This document shows positions 33,851 through 46,058 of a stretch of DNA of 64,000 bases, in pieces. The DNA is from Oreohelix idahoensis (lineage: Eukaryota > Mollusca > Gastropoda > Stylommatophora > Oreohelicidae). Position numbers and translations under genes: made by a program. How positions within the stretch are numbered: the stretch's first letter is position 1; the number at the start of each line of letters is the position of its first letter. Under the pieces are notes generated by a model. That model had not been told where the DNA came from and searched no databases. It saw only the letters and a program-made list of their open reading frames with translations. Where the stretch lies: the NCBI GenBank assembly GCA_024509875.1, contig JAMPIV010011354.1, forward strand, positions 310,001 through 374,000, given 5' to 3'.

Positions 33851-34038
33851 ACACTATATAATAGTATACACAATTACTCGTATATGTTATGGTAAAATAT
33901 AATGAAAGAATCTCACATGCACAATTTTACAAACAATAATTGAGTTATCATCACCTACCAATCCATCAAAAAAAATAAATTAGGGAGCTTTGTCTTATTA
34001 GTGCATCGAATGTTAAATATTTACCATACCCAACTTTT
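33851..34038. other. Non-coding spacer
   Basis: AT-rich. Its last bases (34028-34038, ACCCAACTTTT) are the probable left target duplication of the next LINE fragment. Confidence 0.4.
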
Positions 34039-34206
34039 TGGCGATGCTCCTTTCAGCGCCACCTCAGATTGGGTGAAAAGAGGCTCTCACAACAAGCAGA
34101 AGAGACAAGAACACGCAGAAAGGAAGATCAGGCAAAAGAGCTGAGGGTTATCGCCCCAGGGGCGCTTTCTAATAGTCAGTTAGGACTGAAGGAGGTTACT
34201 ACTACT
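34039..34206 (+). pseudogene. LINE-2 3' end fragment with short target duplication
   Basis: Matches the terminal 150 bp of the LINE at 58549-59740 (GCGCCACCTCAGATTGGG, LRLGEERL-type residues, SNSQL end) with an (ACT)n tail. It is flanked by ACCCAACTTTT and ACCCAACTATT. Strongly 5'-truncated. Confidence 0.75.
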
Positions 34207-34218
34207 ACCCAACTATTT

Positions 34219-34345
34219 AAATGTTATAGTGCGCCGTGGGATTGTGAAGGGCTCTTTAAGTGTGCCGCGAAATAAAAATAGTTGCAGAGCACAAATGACT
34301 ATGCTCCGTGGGGAGCTAAAGGGCACTGATTGATTGATTGATTGA
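34219..34345 (+). pseudogene. LINE family L3 3' tip with (GATT)n tail
   Basis: ATGCTCCGTGGGGAGCTAAA resembles the L3 terminus and is followed by GATTGATTGATTGATT. Confidence 0.5.
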
Positions 34346-34689
34346 TCAATATAACAAGCAGTCCTTGTAGGCCGGGGTAACGGCGACGCACCCAGCCTCT
34401 GTCTCGGGGGATCAATCAAACCTAGTTAACGATCACTTTCAAATGAGACAGAGTGAGAAATGAAGAGATTATGAAGCTATACAGGGGAAATAACAATGAA
34501 CCGATATAAATATCTGGTCAGAACAGAACCAAATTAACCGATATCACAAGAATTCAACAACATGAGGTCTGGCTACACGGCAATAGGTTGCCGGAGAGGA
34601 AGGTGAATAAACAATGTTCAAGAAATCCTAAAGACAAATGGTATATCATCGTCACAATTATTCCCGTTTTCACTCCTTCTGGACTAAGC
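34346..34689. other. Non-coding stretch
   Basis: No gene or repeat recognised. Confidence 0.4.
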
Positions 34690-34885
34690 AACCACAACTG
34701 CAGTTTGTCTTCTTGCAGGAAGTCTGCACCATAGAGCCTCATGTGGTCTCGAAGTTGTGGTTTCTATAGCAACTTGTTTTACATGATGAGGTTGCCATCC
34801 CCATACAATTGCATGAGAGAGAAATAGTCTTATTCTGGCTTTGTCTCTCAGAGACTGCCGGAAACTACAGCCAAACATGGTGCAA
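34690..34885 (+). repeat. Dispersed repeat family D copy
   Basis: GCAGGAAGTCTGCACCA, TTTCTATAGCAACTTGTTTT, ACATGATGAGGTTGCCA, TTTGTCTCTCAGAGA and GGAAACTAC appear in the same order as at 59835-60020. Confidence 0.7.
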
Positions 34886-35282
34886 CGCTGCTCCAAGCAA
34901 CATACCCAAAACTAGAATTAAATCTATTATTTAAGAATAATAAAGTCAAAGGCTAAGGAAGGCAACCCTAGATAAATACTCATTGAAATCGGATGCACTG
35001 GGCTACAGACGTAACGACACAGTGCAACGTACGCCGCTCGATGATGATTATGTCCGACACCAGTACCATTCGCGGAAAAGTTCTACGGAGATTCAAATAG
35101 CCTCAAACTGACTACTGCTTTCATTGAAAACATTCAAACAGACGTCTGAGACTGTACGTCTGAGAGTGTACGTCTGAGAGTGTACGAAGAAGAAATCTAC
35201 CCCTCCCCCTTTTCCACTACGTTCTAAAGATATCCCCCTCCTGAGCTGAATAGGCTTTGCCATATGTTTCTCAGAGTGGTTG
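34886..35282. other. Non-coding stretch
   Basis: Contains three short copies of GTACGTCTGAGA (35152-35185). No gene. Confidence 0.4.
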
Positions 35283-35945
35283 GTTCTTCTTCTTTGATCC
35301 TTAGCCGCCGACCGTCAAAGCAGTCAGTGGCCATTACGCCTGGTGGCATCTTGTAGGGCAACAACAAATTGATTCCACTTTGCTCGGTCGGCGGCCATCC
35401 TTCGTACAGTGCCCCAACTCTGGTTCATTCTTTGCATCTCAGCCTCCGCAGTCCTCCGCCAAGTTGTTTTTGGTCGGCTTCTCTTTCGTTTTCCTTCAGG
35501 GGTCCATAGCATAGCTGTTCTTGTGATGGTATCGGGGTCTCTTCTGAGGACATGGCCAACCCAGCTCCAGCGTCTGCCAGCTATGATGGTGTGCATGTCC
35601 TCTTGCTTGCTCCGAGTAAGCAGATCTTGGTTGGTTATGGTATTCGGCCAAAAGACTCGGAGAATTTTCCTTAGGCATGTTGTGTGAAAAGAGGAAAATT
35701 TCGACATTTCCTTCTCTGTAACTCTCCAGCTCTCCGCGCCATAGAGAAGCACACAGCTCTGATATAATCCTAATTTTGTGCTTGTGCTGTACTGAGAGGA
35801 CTTCCAGATGTTGTTTAGACTGAAAAAGGCTGTTCTTGCTTTGTTCATTCTGTTGTTGATGTCTTTGCTTGCTCCGCCGTCTGGTGTTACTATGCATCCT
35901 AGGTATGTGAATGCATCTGTCTGTTCCAGGAGTGGTTGGTTGCTG
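35283..35945 (-). pseudogene. LINE family L4 RT C-terminal fragment (minus)
   Basis: Open for 174 codons on the minus strand (35848-35324), with homology extending to about 35945. It codes NKARTAFFSLNNIWKSS, a VLLYGAESW motif, a CLRKILR block, GRRWSWVGHVLRRD and the final RAKWNQFVVALQDATR. Typical LINE RT C-terminus lacking the catalytic palm. Ends in an AAAGAAGAAGAA tail (minus). Same family as 20690-21000. Confidence 0.85.
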
Positions 35946-36109
35946 GGTTACATTTGTTGTGTTTAAATTTCTCAGCTACTTTATACTTCATACACCCACG
36001 CTACCCCCTTTCAGTTCTTCTAATAGGCAAGAATGACAGCCTGTCGATGAGTTTATTCGTTCGTTCTTCCGTCCGTCCATCTACCCACAGACATGCAAAC
36101 TGACAGCAG

Positions 36110-36272
36110 GTAGGAAGGAAACCCAATAAAATACAGGAAAACAACAGACAAGCAGACAAAAAAATAAGGGAAAGTGGCTGGCAGGTAGAAACAAACAAAT
36201 AACATAAAGGAAAGCAATAGACAGCCAGAAATAATACAGGAAAATAATTGACAGGAAAAAAATAAAATAAAA
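36110..36272. repeat. Degenerate minisatellite, split by the Tigger-like element
   Basis: Units of roughly 40 bp containing AAATAAAATACAGGAAA and AACAGACAGCCAG variants. The array continues right of the transposon at 40269-40400. Confidence 0.6.
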
Positions 36273-37372
36273 TACAGTAGAACTCCATTTATCCGAACCC
36301 CAATTATCCGAACATCCAATTATCCGAACACTTTTTCCAGAAAAAAAAAAAAAAATCAATCGCCACCAGTCACGTTAGACTACATTTCTGAATCTTTTCA
36401 TGCGGCAAGCTTCAAATGTGTGCGAACAATTTGTAGAGGATGGGATGGGCTAATGGTCAGTCGCTTACGTACAGGAAGTCAGTTAGATCATAAAGTCAGT
36501 TAATATCTGGTTTACCAATCCAGTGTACGTGTGCGTTCTAGGCAGAACACTGGCTAAACAGACAGTTCAACTTAAAATAATTGTGTCTGCTACTACAGCA
36601 GAATAATTTTGGTGTACAAGTATTTCTCTGTGCGATATGGCATCTTCCAGTAGGCCTAAAGCATATAAAAGGAACCGCAATGTTTTGTCAGTTGAAACGA
36701 AAACAGAAATTATCAAGAGACTAGGAAAAGGTGAAACTGTGTCTTCACTTGCGAGGATTTTCAATGTTGGGAAAGCTACCGTCTCTGACATCAAAAGTAA
36801 AAAGGATAAAATTATGAGTTTTGCATCGAAATTGGAGAGTGAAAATGGGTCGAAGAAACGTAAAACCATGAGAAATGCGAAATATTTGAAATTGGAAGAG
36901 GCTTTGTATATATGGTGTCTGCAAAGAAGAAGCAAATCGGAACCTATCTCTGGCTCTCTATAGTGTGAAAAGGCACTTCAGTTCAACAATCAACTTGACG
37001 GTCCTCCTGACTTTAAATCTCGTCGTGGCATACGAGAACTGGAGATTCAAGGGGAATCTTTATCTAGCGATGCAACTGCCGCTGAAAATTTTAAAGAAAC
37101 ATTCTTGACTTTTTTGGAAGAAGAAGGTTATTCACTCGATGATGTGTATAATGCCGACGAGACTGGCTTATACTGGAAATCATTGCCTCAAAAATCACTT
37201 GCATCTCAGCGCGAAGCAGCTACCCCTGGGTTTAAAAAGTGCAAAGAGAGAGTAACAATTTTGGTTGCCGCGAATGCCAATGGAAGTCATCGTTTACCGG
37301 TGCTAATGATCGGCAAAGCCAAAAAACCACGTTGTTTAAAGAATGTGACATGTCTCCCATTGTGCTACAAAG

Positions 37373-39033
37373 TAGAGGTGGGCGAATCGATACACTCCGT
37401 TGTTTCGAGACAGTCGGCTCAATTAATTATACTGTGTCGAAACAGTGTGTCGAAACAGTGTGTCGACACGGCGGCACAATTTCCCGTATAGGGGAGAAAG
37501 AAGTCTCTTATAGACAGTACCGGGGCGGGTATACATGAATTGTGTGAGACAATTTCCTCTGTTTTTACTGTCGTGTGTGAAAATCTATGGCGTTTCGTGT
37601 GACCACAATTCAATATTTTTACACAAGTCTTCATTATGATGAAATAAAACGTAGATATGAAGATAGCTGCAGTATATGGGAAAATAATAAAAAACAACAA
37701 TAATAATAACAACAGTAATAATAACACATGATATCAAACTAGAGTAAGCTAGTTTTGGTAGACAATGATTCAAATCCACACCGAGTAGGCCTACACATAT
37801 ATCAGCAGAACTAATAAAGTGTCCATTACATTTATACGAACACACGGACACTTTAAACTTTAACATAGCGCCTAAAACATTGACAACTGCAGCACTGACA
37901 CAATTTCCAGTGTCTATAACTTCTCAGCAAAAATAATATCACTTGTAAAATCAAGTCATCATAACACATCCCTGAAAAATATGACATGTTTGATATTCCA
38001 TACTAATGTTCCGAACGGTTGATTCAAATTTTACATAGGATCAGACAGTGTGTCGCTGCAAAACAGCGAGGCAGACGAAACAAACAAGCAGGAAGTGTCG
38101 AATCGCTCGCTGTTTCGAAGCATATTTTCGACCCTTGAATGATAAAATACCAGAACACACGTTACATTTTACTTTGTTGTCTTTGATCTTTACAAAATAA
38201 TCCCAAACAGGGCTTCTCCCCGCCATAAATGAAGATTAAATGATGTTGAACACAAGTTTTAAACACTATTTTATGTATAAACAAAACACGTTTTCTTACG
38301 AGAGCGCCCGAATCAAGAGTACCGTAACATGCGTATAATGAGCGCTTGGATGAAATAGAACTATGGAACTGTTTCGAAACAGCAGACTACAAGTAAATTA
38401 ACTGAAACAATGAGACATGAGTCGTGACACCCTAGTATGCAGATTTACTTATTCTCGTTAGTACAAATCTATGGTATTTCGTGTGACCACTGTTAAGAAT
38501 TTTACACAGTCGTTTTCATTATGATGATATGCAAGGGGAACATGCTGACAGCTGCAGTAAAAGTGAAAAAAATAATAATAATAACAGTAATAATGACACT
38601 TATATAAAACTAGAATAGGTACAGTCAGCGACAATGATTCAACTCAAACCGAGCAGACACCTAATAGTAGTAAGCCTCTTTCAGTCCTGAGGAATTATTT
38701 AAAAAAAAAAAAATTATGACTTGTTTGATTTTCCATACTATTTATAAACGCCTAATGTACCGCACGCTTGACACATTTTTACAAAGGCCCCTGAAGGTTA
38801 GACAATGATACAGTGTGCCTCTTTGCAAAACAGCGAAGCGGACGGGAACTGAAACTGCAGTTTCAATACACGAAACAGGCTATGTATCGAATCTGCGTGA
38901 GACAGTGCGTCTCTGCAAAACAGTCAGGAATTGACACTGTATCGACACCGCAAGAAAACTGTGTTTCGAAGCGTTCGGGTACGATGCAGTTTCAACGCAT
39001 TGTATCGATACATACACACAGTAGCCATCTCTA
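37373..39033 (-). mobile_element. hAT-like DNA transposon inserted in the Tigger-like element
   Basis: Flanked by the 8-bp duplication CTACAAAG (37365-37372 and 39034-39041), which fits the hAT consensus nTnnnnAn. The ends are TAGAGGTGGGCGAATCGATA... and ...CATCTCTA (TIR TAGAGRTGG), with GTATCGATAC near both ends. The interior carries many TTTCGAAACAG-like subterminal motifs, and on the minus strand a BED zinc finger (38226-38041). At 1.66 kb it lacks a full transposase. Confidence 0.85.
38041..38226 (-). pseudogene. BED-type zinc finger exon remnant of hAT transposase
   Basis: The minus-strand frame begins MAGRSPVWDYFVKI, has C-x2-C (KCNVCSG) and ends in a histidine region (RAIRHFL), the layout of the BED finger at the N-terminus of many hAT transposases. 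The frame then runs into the subterminal repeats. No dimerisation or catalytic domain was found. Confidence 0.75.
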
Positions 39034-40268
39034 CTACAAAGCACAGAAGAGTGCTTGGATGAATAGTGAAATATTTCTTGACTGGTATACAAATCAGTTC
39101 ATCCCAAATGTGAAGAGGTTGAGAGAACAAGAAAAGAAAACTGGAAAAGTAATTCTTCTACTGGACAATGCACCATCTCATCCAGAGACGGATACATTGA
39201 ATGCAGTTGATGCAAATTTTAAAGTAATTTTTCTGCCTCCCAATGTAACAGCACTGATTCAACCAATGAATCAGGGTGTTATAGCAAAGCTTAAAAAGAT
39301 GTACAAGAAGGAAGTCCTGCGTCGTTTATTGTTGGCTGAAGATGAAGAAAGTGTGTTGGCGTTTTCCAAAAAGCTTAATCTCAAAGACTGCTGCTATATG
39401 TTAGCTGATGCTTGGACCACCCTGTCACAAGATAATCTCAACAAGGCTTGGAATAGATTGCTTGGGAAAAAAGGAGGAAATGAAACTACTGCAGTGGACA
39501 CAAATGATGATTGTATAAATGAAGTTGTGGAACTGTTTCAATGCTCGGATTTTCGGACTGTGACAAAGATGATGCCCACATGTGGCTAGAAGATGATAAT
39601 GATTCTGGTTTTCAGTTTTTGAATGACGAAGAAATTTTGTCTTTAGTGCAAAAAGAAAACCAAATACATGTAGTGACCGATGACGAAGACTCCTCAGAAG
39701 TACATGATGTACTTGTAGATTATGAAGAAAACCCAAAACGTCGACCAAGTCCTGAAGAGGCCTTTATAGCACTAAAATCAGCGATGGCTTGGTACGAGCA
39801 AGAAGATGACAGCTGTCCTACACAGCTTCTGCTGTTGAAGAGAATGCGGGACTTAGGAACCAAAAGGAGACTATCCAGTTTGGTGCAAAAGAGGATTCCT
39901 CATTATTTTAAATAGTGGGCTACATCTGTGCAAGTACATGTATACGTAAGTTGCGCCTGGTTTTGAATCGTTTGTAATGTTATTTTGAAAACATTTCTCT
40001 TTCTTAAAAAAAAAAAAATTAATACAAGTAGTACATGCACTGCAGTGTAATGACAGATTTTGGTGATACAGTAATCTAATACAGTGTGGGTATTATTATT
40101 ACAGTACAAGTAAATATGTTTTATAGTGTATTTTCCTTGTGATGGTTAATTATTTTTAGAAATATGTGTACATGTACTCGATACATTATGTAATCCAATT
40201 ATCCGAACATTTGATTATCCGAACGATGCTTGGTCCCATGGGGTTCGGATAAATGGAGTTCTACTGTA

Positions 40269-40400
40269 CAGAAAAGTAAGACAGGCAAAAAGAAACAAAA
40301 TAAAATACATTTAAAGCAGCAGGCGGCCGGAAACAAACAATATAAAATACACGAAAGCAACATACATGCAGAAACAAACCAAATAAAATCAACAGTAAGC
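40269..40400. repeat. Right part of the degenerate minisatellite
   Basis: AGAAACAAAATAAAATACAT and GGAAACAAACAATATAAAAT units continue the array at 36110-36272. The transposon sits at a TA of this array. Confidence 0.55.
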
Positions 40401-40771
40401 TTGTCAAACTTAATACATGCACGCGCACACAGCAGAAGACAGCGAGAGATTAGATGGAAAGAAACGACACTGAAGCTTCTGTCAACCTTGCAGACAATTT
40501 GCATTTGTTAGCCCCAGGAGGACCAAAAATTTACGTCTGCTCTATAACACTGGAAGGATGGAACCGGAACTTGCATTTCATGGATCTCGAGGCTTCAGAT
40601 CTGATCACGAGCTTCTTCCGTGTCGGAAATTGGAACTAAAAATAAAAAACAAGATAACAAATAAAACGACAAACAATGTTTTTCTTATTTGTGTTGTTGG
40701 AATATTTGTCTCGGGTTGGAATTTTCTGAAGAAAATGAGAAAAAATGCGATCTAACTTATGCAGAGAGACA

Positions 40772-40844
<73 letters not shown>

Positions 40845-41689
40845 AAATGTGGTTTTAAGTTGTTTATCCGGGAAGAAAACGCAGTGTCGTTAAAAACAGA
40901 ATAATAAAAAATTAGCAAAATAGATTATAGAGGATAACGAAAATAGAATAAAACTGGGTGTAAATACAATTTGAAGCTTTGATTAGGAAATCTCAAATGT
41001 GGACATCGGGGCTGATCAATATCCAGCTACTGCAGTGTCGACTAGCTCTGGCGACTATGCCTCTCAAGCTCCAACGACTTTTGGTGACTTGATTCAAGTC
41101 TTTCTTCAATTTCTACTCATGCCAACCAAAACTCCACAAGAAATTACAACAACAAAATAGTCACTAAACCAGACGACATAGTAGTTTATGTTTGTACATG
41201 CGCCCTAATACGAGTAAAACCAATGGCCCTTATGTCTAGGTTGAACGGAGCTCGGCTCGCCAAAACCAGGCAAAATTTAAATTAAAACAAAACAAAACTA
41301 GAAACATGATTAAAGCAATTTATCACAAAAACAAAAGCCACTTTATAAGAGAGGGCACAAAGGGCGGAAAAAGTCGCCACGTAGACTTCCTGTATTCACA
41401 AATTGTAACTACTGTATTTACACCAACTAAAGTATCAAAGCGACACTCCTGAGAGATAATACAGAACAACATAAAAGCATGCAGTATCAAATAATAATAT
41501 TACACTGTACAAGATATAACCGACACTTCCATCCATATGGTTAGTGGTTGAAAGGTATGCGCTGCGTACACAAGCGAATTTAAAAACAACGCAAAGAAGC
41601 GAATTTATAGATGTCAGTCTTTGTCTTTTTCTTCTCTTCTCTTTGAGTTGAATTTACAAGTTGTTACATATTCTATGTATGTTACCAGA
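40401..41689. other. Non-coding stretch with (GA)n
   Basis: A pure (GA)n of about 72 bp at 40768-40840. Nothing else recognised. Confidence 0.55.
40768..40840 (+). repeat. (GA)n microsatellite
   Basis: Uninterrupted AG/GA dinucleotide run of about 72 bp. Confidence 0.95.
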
Positions 41690-41998
41690 ACTCGGAATGG
41701 AAGCAAAGGATGGTAACACTGTAACCTACAACGCAGTTCGTAAAAGCCACAAAGGATGGTTGGGCATGGGGCAGATTACCGCATAATGTAGGAATTGTTA
41801 AGAAAAAAAAATTTGAACAAAAAACATGGACAGGTCTGCTAAAGTGGTGGAGGGAAACCGCGGGGCACATGAAGAAATGAACTGATGACAGACACGAAAG
41901 GAATGAGGAAGGCACAGGGGACGGGCACCGTGAGCTAGTGGCACGTGACAGGAAGACTTGACATGAGGGTCTATGCTCCTTGGGAAACTGAGGTGTGA
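41690..41998 (+). pseudogene. LINE family L3 3' end fragment
   Basis: Ends GTGGCACGTGACAGGAAGAC..., ATGCTCCTTGGGAAACTGAG, the L3 terminus. The upstream part is frameshifted. Confidence 0.6.
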
Positions 41999-42039
41999 TA
42001 ACGATAACAAATCCTCTGATGTTTTTCGTCTCATGAGAT

Positions 42040-42410
42040 GTGTGCGTCTTATCGTACGAATTAACTGACGACTTTGCCCAGTTTCTGGGAGACCTCCCTA
42101 TTCTAGTTTTCTGACCGCGCACAGGTATCTACTGATTTCTTCTTAGCAGCTATCTCTCTGCTGCCTTCCATTTCTCTTCCATGTTTGTTTATTGTCCAAG
42201 CCTCACATGCATAAAGTAATATAGGACGCATGGGGCATCTTAATACTGTCTTCCTCATTACCAATGACAATTTGTGTTGTTGATATGATCATGAATGCTT
42301 TTCCTGCGGTGTAAAACTATTTTTGTCTCTGTAATTATTTCCTTGATTTCAGTTCGGTGCTTTGACAGAGTGGTCACGATGCTTATTGCTCGAGGCAAGG
42401 TTGCCATGTT
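42040..42410 (-). pseudogene. LINE RT C-terminal fragment (minus)
   Basis: The minus strand codes RPILLYACEAWTINK followed by a diverged helix region, the LLYGxExWT motif of LINE RTs. Frame broken. Confidence 0.6.
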
Positions 42411-42612
42411 CAAAGTCTGGTAGCGTCATGCTCCAGTCTACCCAGCTGTAAATGAGTACCAGACTCTTCTCGTGAGTTAGGGAAGGAAAAGGCAGCGAGG
42501 AAAAAAAAACGAGCCGCTCAACCTCATAAAAGCTGAAGCCTGGTACATCGAAGTCTCCAACACTTCACTCTCCTACGCAGTATTTGCTTTAGCGCTACCT
42601 TTACCATTTTTA
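42400..42612 (+). mobile_element. SINE-A copy
   Basis: A B-box-like TGTTCAAAGTC is followed by CATGCTCCAGTCTACCCAGC, GTGAGTTAGGGAAGGAAAAG and TAGCGCTACCTTTACC. Confidence 0.8.
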
Positions 42613-45600
42613 CCTGTCATCTGATGTTAACGATAGATACAAGATAGTCAAAGTGTTGCATCTGCTTGAATTCGTTCACTTCTACTAATATTTTACTTTC
42701 TGAGATTCTTTCTTTTGCTTTATATAACAATTACTTCTGTCTTCTTGCTGTCTACTATCTATGCCTGATATGGACAATGTCGTGAAAAATTCTAATCCAC
42801 ATATATAAATTAGGTAAATGTAAAGCCTAACACATAAATTCAATAAAAGGAAAGAAGAATGGTAAAGAACAGTGCTGTCACAATGACGGTACTCGAGATC
42901 CCCTTTTTATGCTTCGTCTGCATATTCTCACGCTTTCACGTTGATAGTAAAAGCCTACTGCATCACTACACGCTTTCTTCAATAAAACGTGTACTGCATT
43001 TCTAAGAAAACCTTGAGCTAGGCACCCTGCGTAATGACCTAAATTAATACTTCCATTAATTTCATTTTATACACGGCGTGATGAAAAGACAGATGAACTT
43101 AGGATAGAGAGAAGGGAGGGCTGAAAGCAGGAACGCATGCAACGCTAACACGCGTCTCGCGATATACAATTAATGCCACCCTCCCCAAGCGAAAGGCCAG
43201 AAGCAATACTTTTTTTCAGATGGACAGTGATAAAAAACACTACCCATACGAGAGTAAGGTTTAAAAACTTACAAAACGCTTATTAGGAAACATGACATTC
43301 TACTGTTTTATGTCTAAAATCCTGACATTAGTCTGACAGTACAGCAGGACAGGTGGCGGTTCTAAACATAAAAAAATAAAAAAAAAAAACAAATACACGA
43401 CTATCCTAGAAAATACATATTTTGAACGCAGCCACTTAGCTCCCTTAAATTTGTATATTTGGGTTCCTTAGGACTTGCTGACAAATAATATGTTAAGTGT
43501 TACGCAAATAGTCTAGGAATTAACAAATTATAGCCAAAAGAAATAGTGAGGGTGTCAGACAACACCAAAATCAGAATCGCTCAGTGGCAGATTTTGAAAC
43601 CATCATTGTACGGGAAATAGGTCCCCATGTAAAATCCTATTTGATTGGATAGAAGTAAATGTAAGGCTAAACACGATTAGTCGGGCTACAAATACTAATT
43701 CTTTGTTGTTAGGGAAACGTGAGTAGGAGTACTTTTTTTGAAAAGCTGTGTAAACATGGCTCGATTGGTTAGACCCGCCAATATAGTCAATTAGAAGCGT
43801 CAGTTCAGCACCACATTTTCAAATAAACTTTCTAAAGCAACAGTGCGTTGAGATTCAGCTTATATTTTTATAAATAAAAGCCTGAGACAGCGGCAGGTCG
43901 GATTTTGTGCCATATTCATTGCCAGTCAACGTAATTGTGTATTATTTCCATGAATTGTGGTAAGCTTGAAATATTTGATATCTTTTTAATGAAAATTGAA
44001 TGTAAATTGATAATTTATGTCTGTATATGTGTGTGGTTCAGTAGCGAACATGAGGCAAGGCCTAAATATTGCTCCAACCTGAACAGAAGGTGTCGGAGAA
44101 AAGTAAAACTGCATGGAATTGCCAAACAGTACACTGACACCTATCTTATTGACTAGAAAGAACTAATGCTGGAATTGCAGAGGCGTAGTAACCATTAGGG
44201 AGGAGTATACTGGTGTAAATTGTTTCAGATGGAGCTGGCAGTTGGCCTACCGCTCTGAACTCAGTGTTTGTTATGTATTGTGTTCAGTCTGGAAATAGAT
44301 TATAGATTAGTTCTGAAATAGGAGGTACAACCTTCTTGTTTCCGGGACCTTGGTCCTATGTTATTGAAGCAGCACCTGGTCTGAGCTTTGCTGAATCTAG
44401 AGGCTGACAGCATACTCCTGGGTCCAGATAGCGACCAGTGAGGTGTCTCCAGAACACAGGGAAGCTATCGAGTAGAGGAGACTTTTCCTGCAGCCATCAC
44501 GAAAGATAAGCTTCTGTGGCCAGAGGAGCTCAACATTATGTGTCCCCCTCAAAACTTGACATTATAGTAAAATAGAGGGTCAATACATTGTTTAAATTGA
44601 TAGGAACGGTGAAGTTTCCCCATACTATTTCCAAGATAAACAAACACTTGAAGTCATGATGACAAATAACAACATAGCTTGAAAAACAAAACCAGTATTA
44701 ACTCATAGTACTACTACACAACTGACACACATAGGATAATATTAATACAATATTTCACTACAAGGTTCATATTTATAAATTATGTACATATAAATTGTGA
44801 TTACATTTGATTGTGATTCCTGGTTCACTGTGAAGTTGAATCAGGATATATATTAGTGAAAGTAATTAATACATATATATTTGAACTTTTACCATTGACT
44901 CAATTAAGATAGTCTTATGGAGTGTTAAATGTGTGTGAGTGTCACAGTGTTGTCAAGTGTGGTGGAATAAATTAAATTGTTTGTCTGTTGTTGTTGTGAC
45001 TTACACTTCATCATTTACATAACCCTAGACATTTAACGTAGTCATCACAATATTCCAGAATAATTCTGACTGAGGTATAAATGTGGTAGCAAGTAAGGTT
45101 ATCTGTAAAACACTACACCTATTAGATACAGATACCTTCACAGCTGATCTCAGTCAGTACACTAAGTCCCCTATAAATATTTATAACATCCCACTTTACC
45201 ACAGACAATACGTTCGCCTATCGACACAAATGGCGAATACGCAAAATAAGGTAGTGGCGAACTTTATTATTTATTAGATCTGACATGTTACTGAACGAAA
45301 ATTTCATGAAAAAAAAAAAAATGTTAAAACTAATATTACATGGGTTCTATATCCAAATGACTCAAATGGAATTCCAATTTAACATATTCAGCTAAATTGA
45401 GACCAGCTGGTCGGAACATAGAAACCACAAGGTTTCACAGGGATTTTTTTAATAAGCAAGAATAATACATTTTTACACTTTTAGTGTATCTAATAAGTGC
45501 AATAATAACCAGGATAACCTAATTTATTTTTACAATATGAGTACTTTTGATCTGCATTACCGTGCTTATTTGCATTTATATTAGTATACGAAAACGTGCA

Positions 45601-46053
45601 TAAATGACGCTTTACCCAAGCCTGCATAAATGACGCTTTACCCAAGCCTGGAATCTCCTATATCATTTCCTACCATTTCCTATAGCTTCTTAAGCTCCAT
45701 TCACGCGAATTTCAAATACGCGAAGTTTCTGAAAAACCGTACACCCGCGCTTATCGGGGGTTGAGTGTAGTTCTTTCTCTTAAAGACAACTTGGATCACG
45801 TGGGGCAGTATTTTAAGTGTTTTCTCTCCCTCTAACGCTTTTTGTTAAAATGCACGAATTACACCCATTTACATTATTATTTTCTGGAAAGTATTCTATG
45901 AGTGCTTTCAGGAAATAATTAAGCATATGGGTGTAATTGGTGCAGATTTAAAAAAGAAACTGTTAGAGCGAGACACATTCGGAAACGACTTTTCCCCTTT
46001 GAAAAAATTAAGATAGGCATTCTTTGATATCACAATGACATTTCCGTACTTCC
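42613..46053. other. Unassigned AT-rich stretch
   Basis: About 3.4 kb with no gene, domain or known element seen on either strand. It has a 26-bp direct duplication (CTGCATAAATGACGCTTTAC...) at 45598-45649. Element B inserted at its right edge. Confidence 0.45.
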
Positions 46054-46058
46054 GTAAT
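46054..46058. repeat. Target-site duplication GTAAT (left) of element B
   Basis: GTAAT directly before the 5' LTR recurs at 55327-55331 directly after the 3' LTR. Confidence 0.92.

Larger units (their letters stand above)
36637..39915 (+). pseudogene. Tigger/pogo-type transposase, broken
   Basis: 36637-36963 codes the CENP-B-like N-terminal helix-turn-helix (KTEIIKRLGKGETVSSLARI), ending at TAG 36961. After the stop the frame continues (CEKALQFNNQ...), with an apparent internal deletion in the second DNA-binding domain near 37010. 37105-37364 codes the start of the DDE domain (YNADETGLYWK). The hAT insertion at 37373 separates it from the rest, which resumes at 39042 and includes LLLDNAPSHP and FLPPNVTALIQPMNQGV. 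A further frameshift near 39570 moves the C-terminus to another frame (39541-39915). Inactive. Confidence 0.9.
36275..40266 (+). mobile_element. Tigger/pogo-like DNA transposon, interrupted by a hAT-like element
   Basis: Inverted repeats CAGTAGAACTCCATTTATCC... (left) and ...GGATAAATGGAGTTCTACTG (right), with TA at both flanks (36273-36274, 40267-40268). Extra copies of ATTATCCGAAC lie inside both ends. Without the insertion it is about 2.3 kb, a normal size for the family. The transposase gene is broken. Confidence 0.93.

Noticed and set aside
41682..42122. A 146-codon minus-strand frame
   Set aside because: It spans a plus-strand LINE 3' end and unrelated sequence, with no domain recognised; taken as chance.
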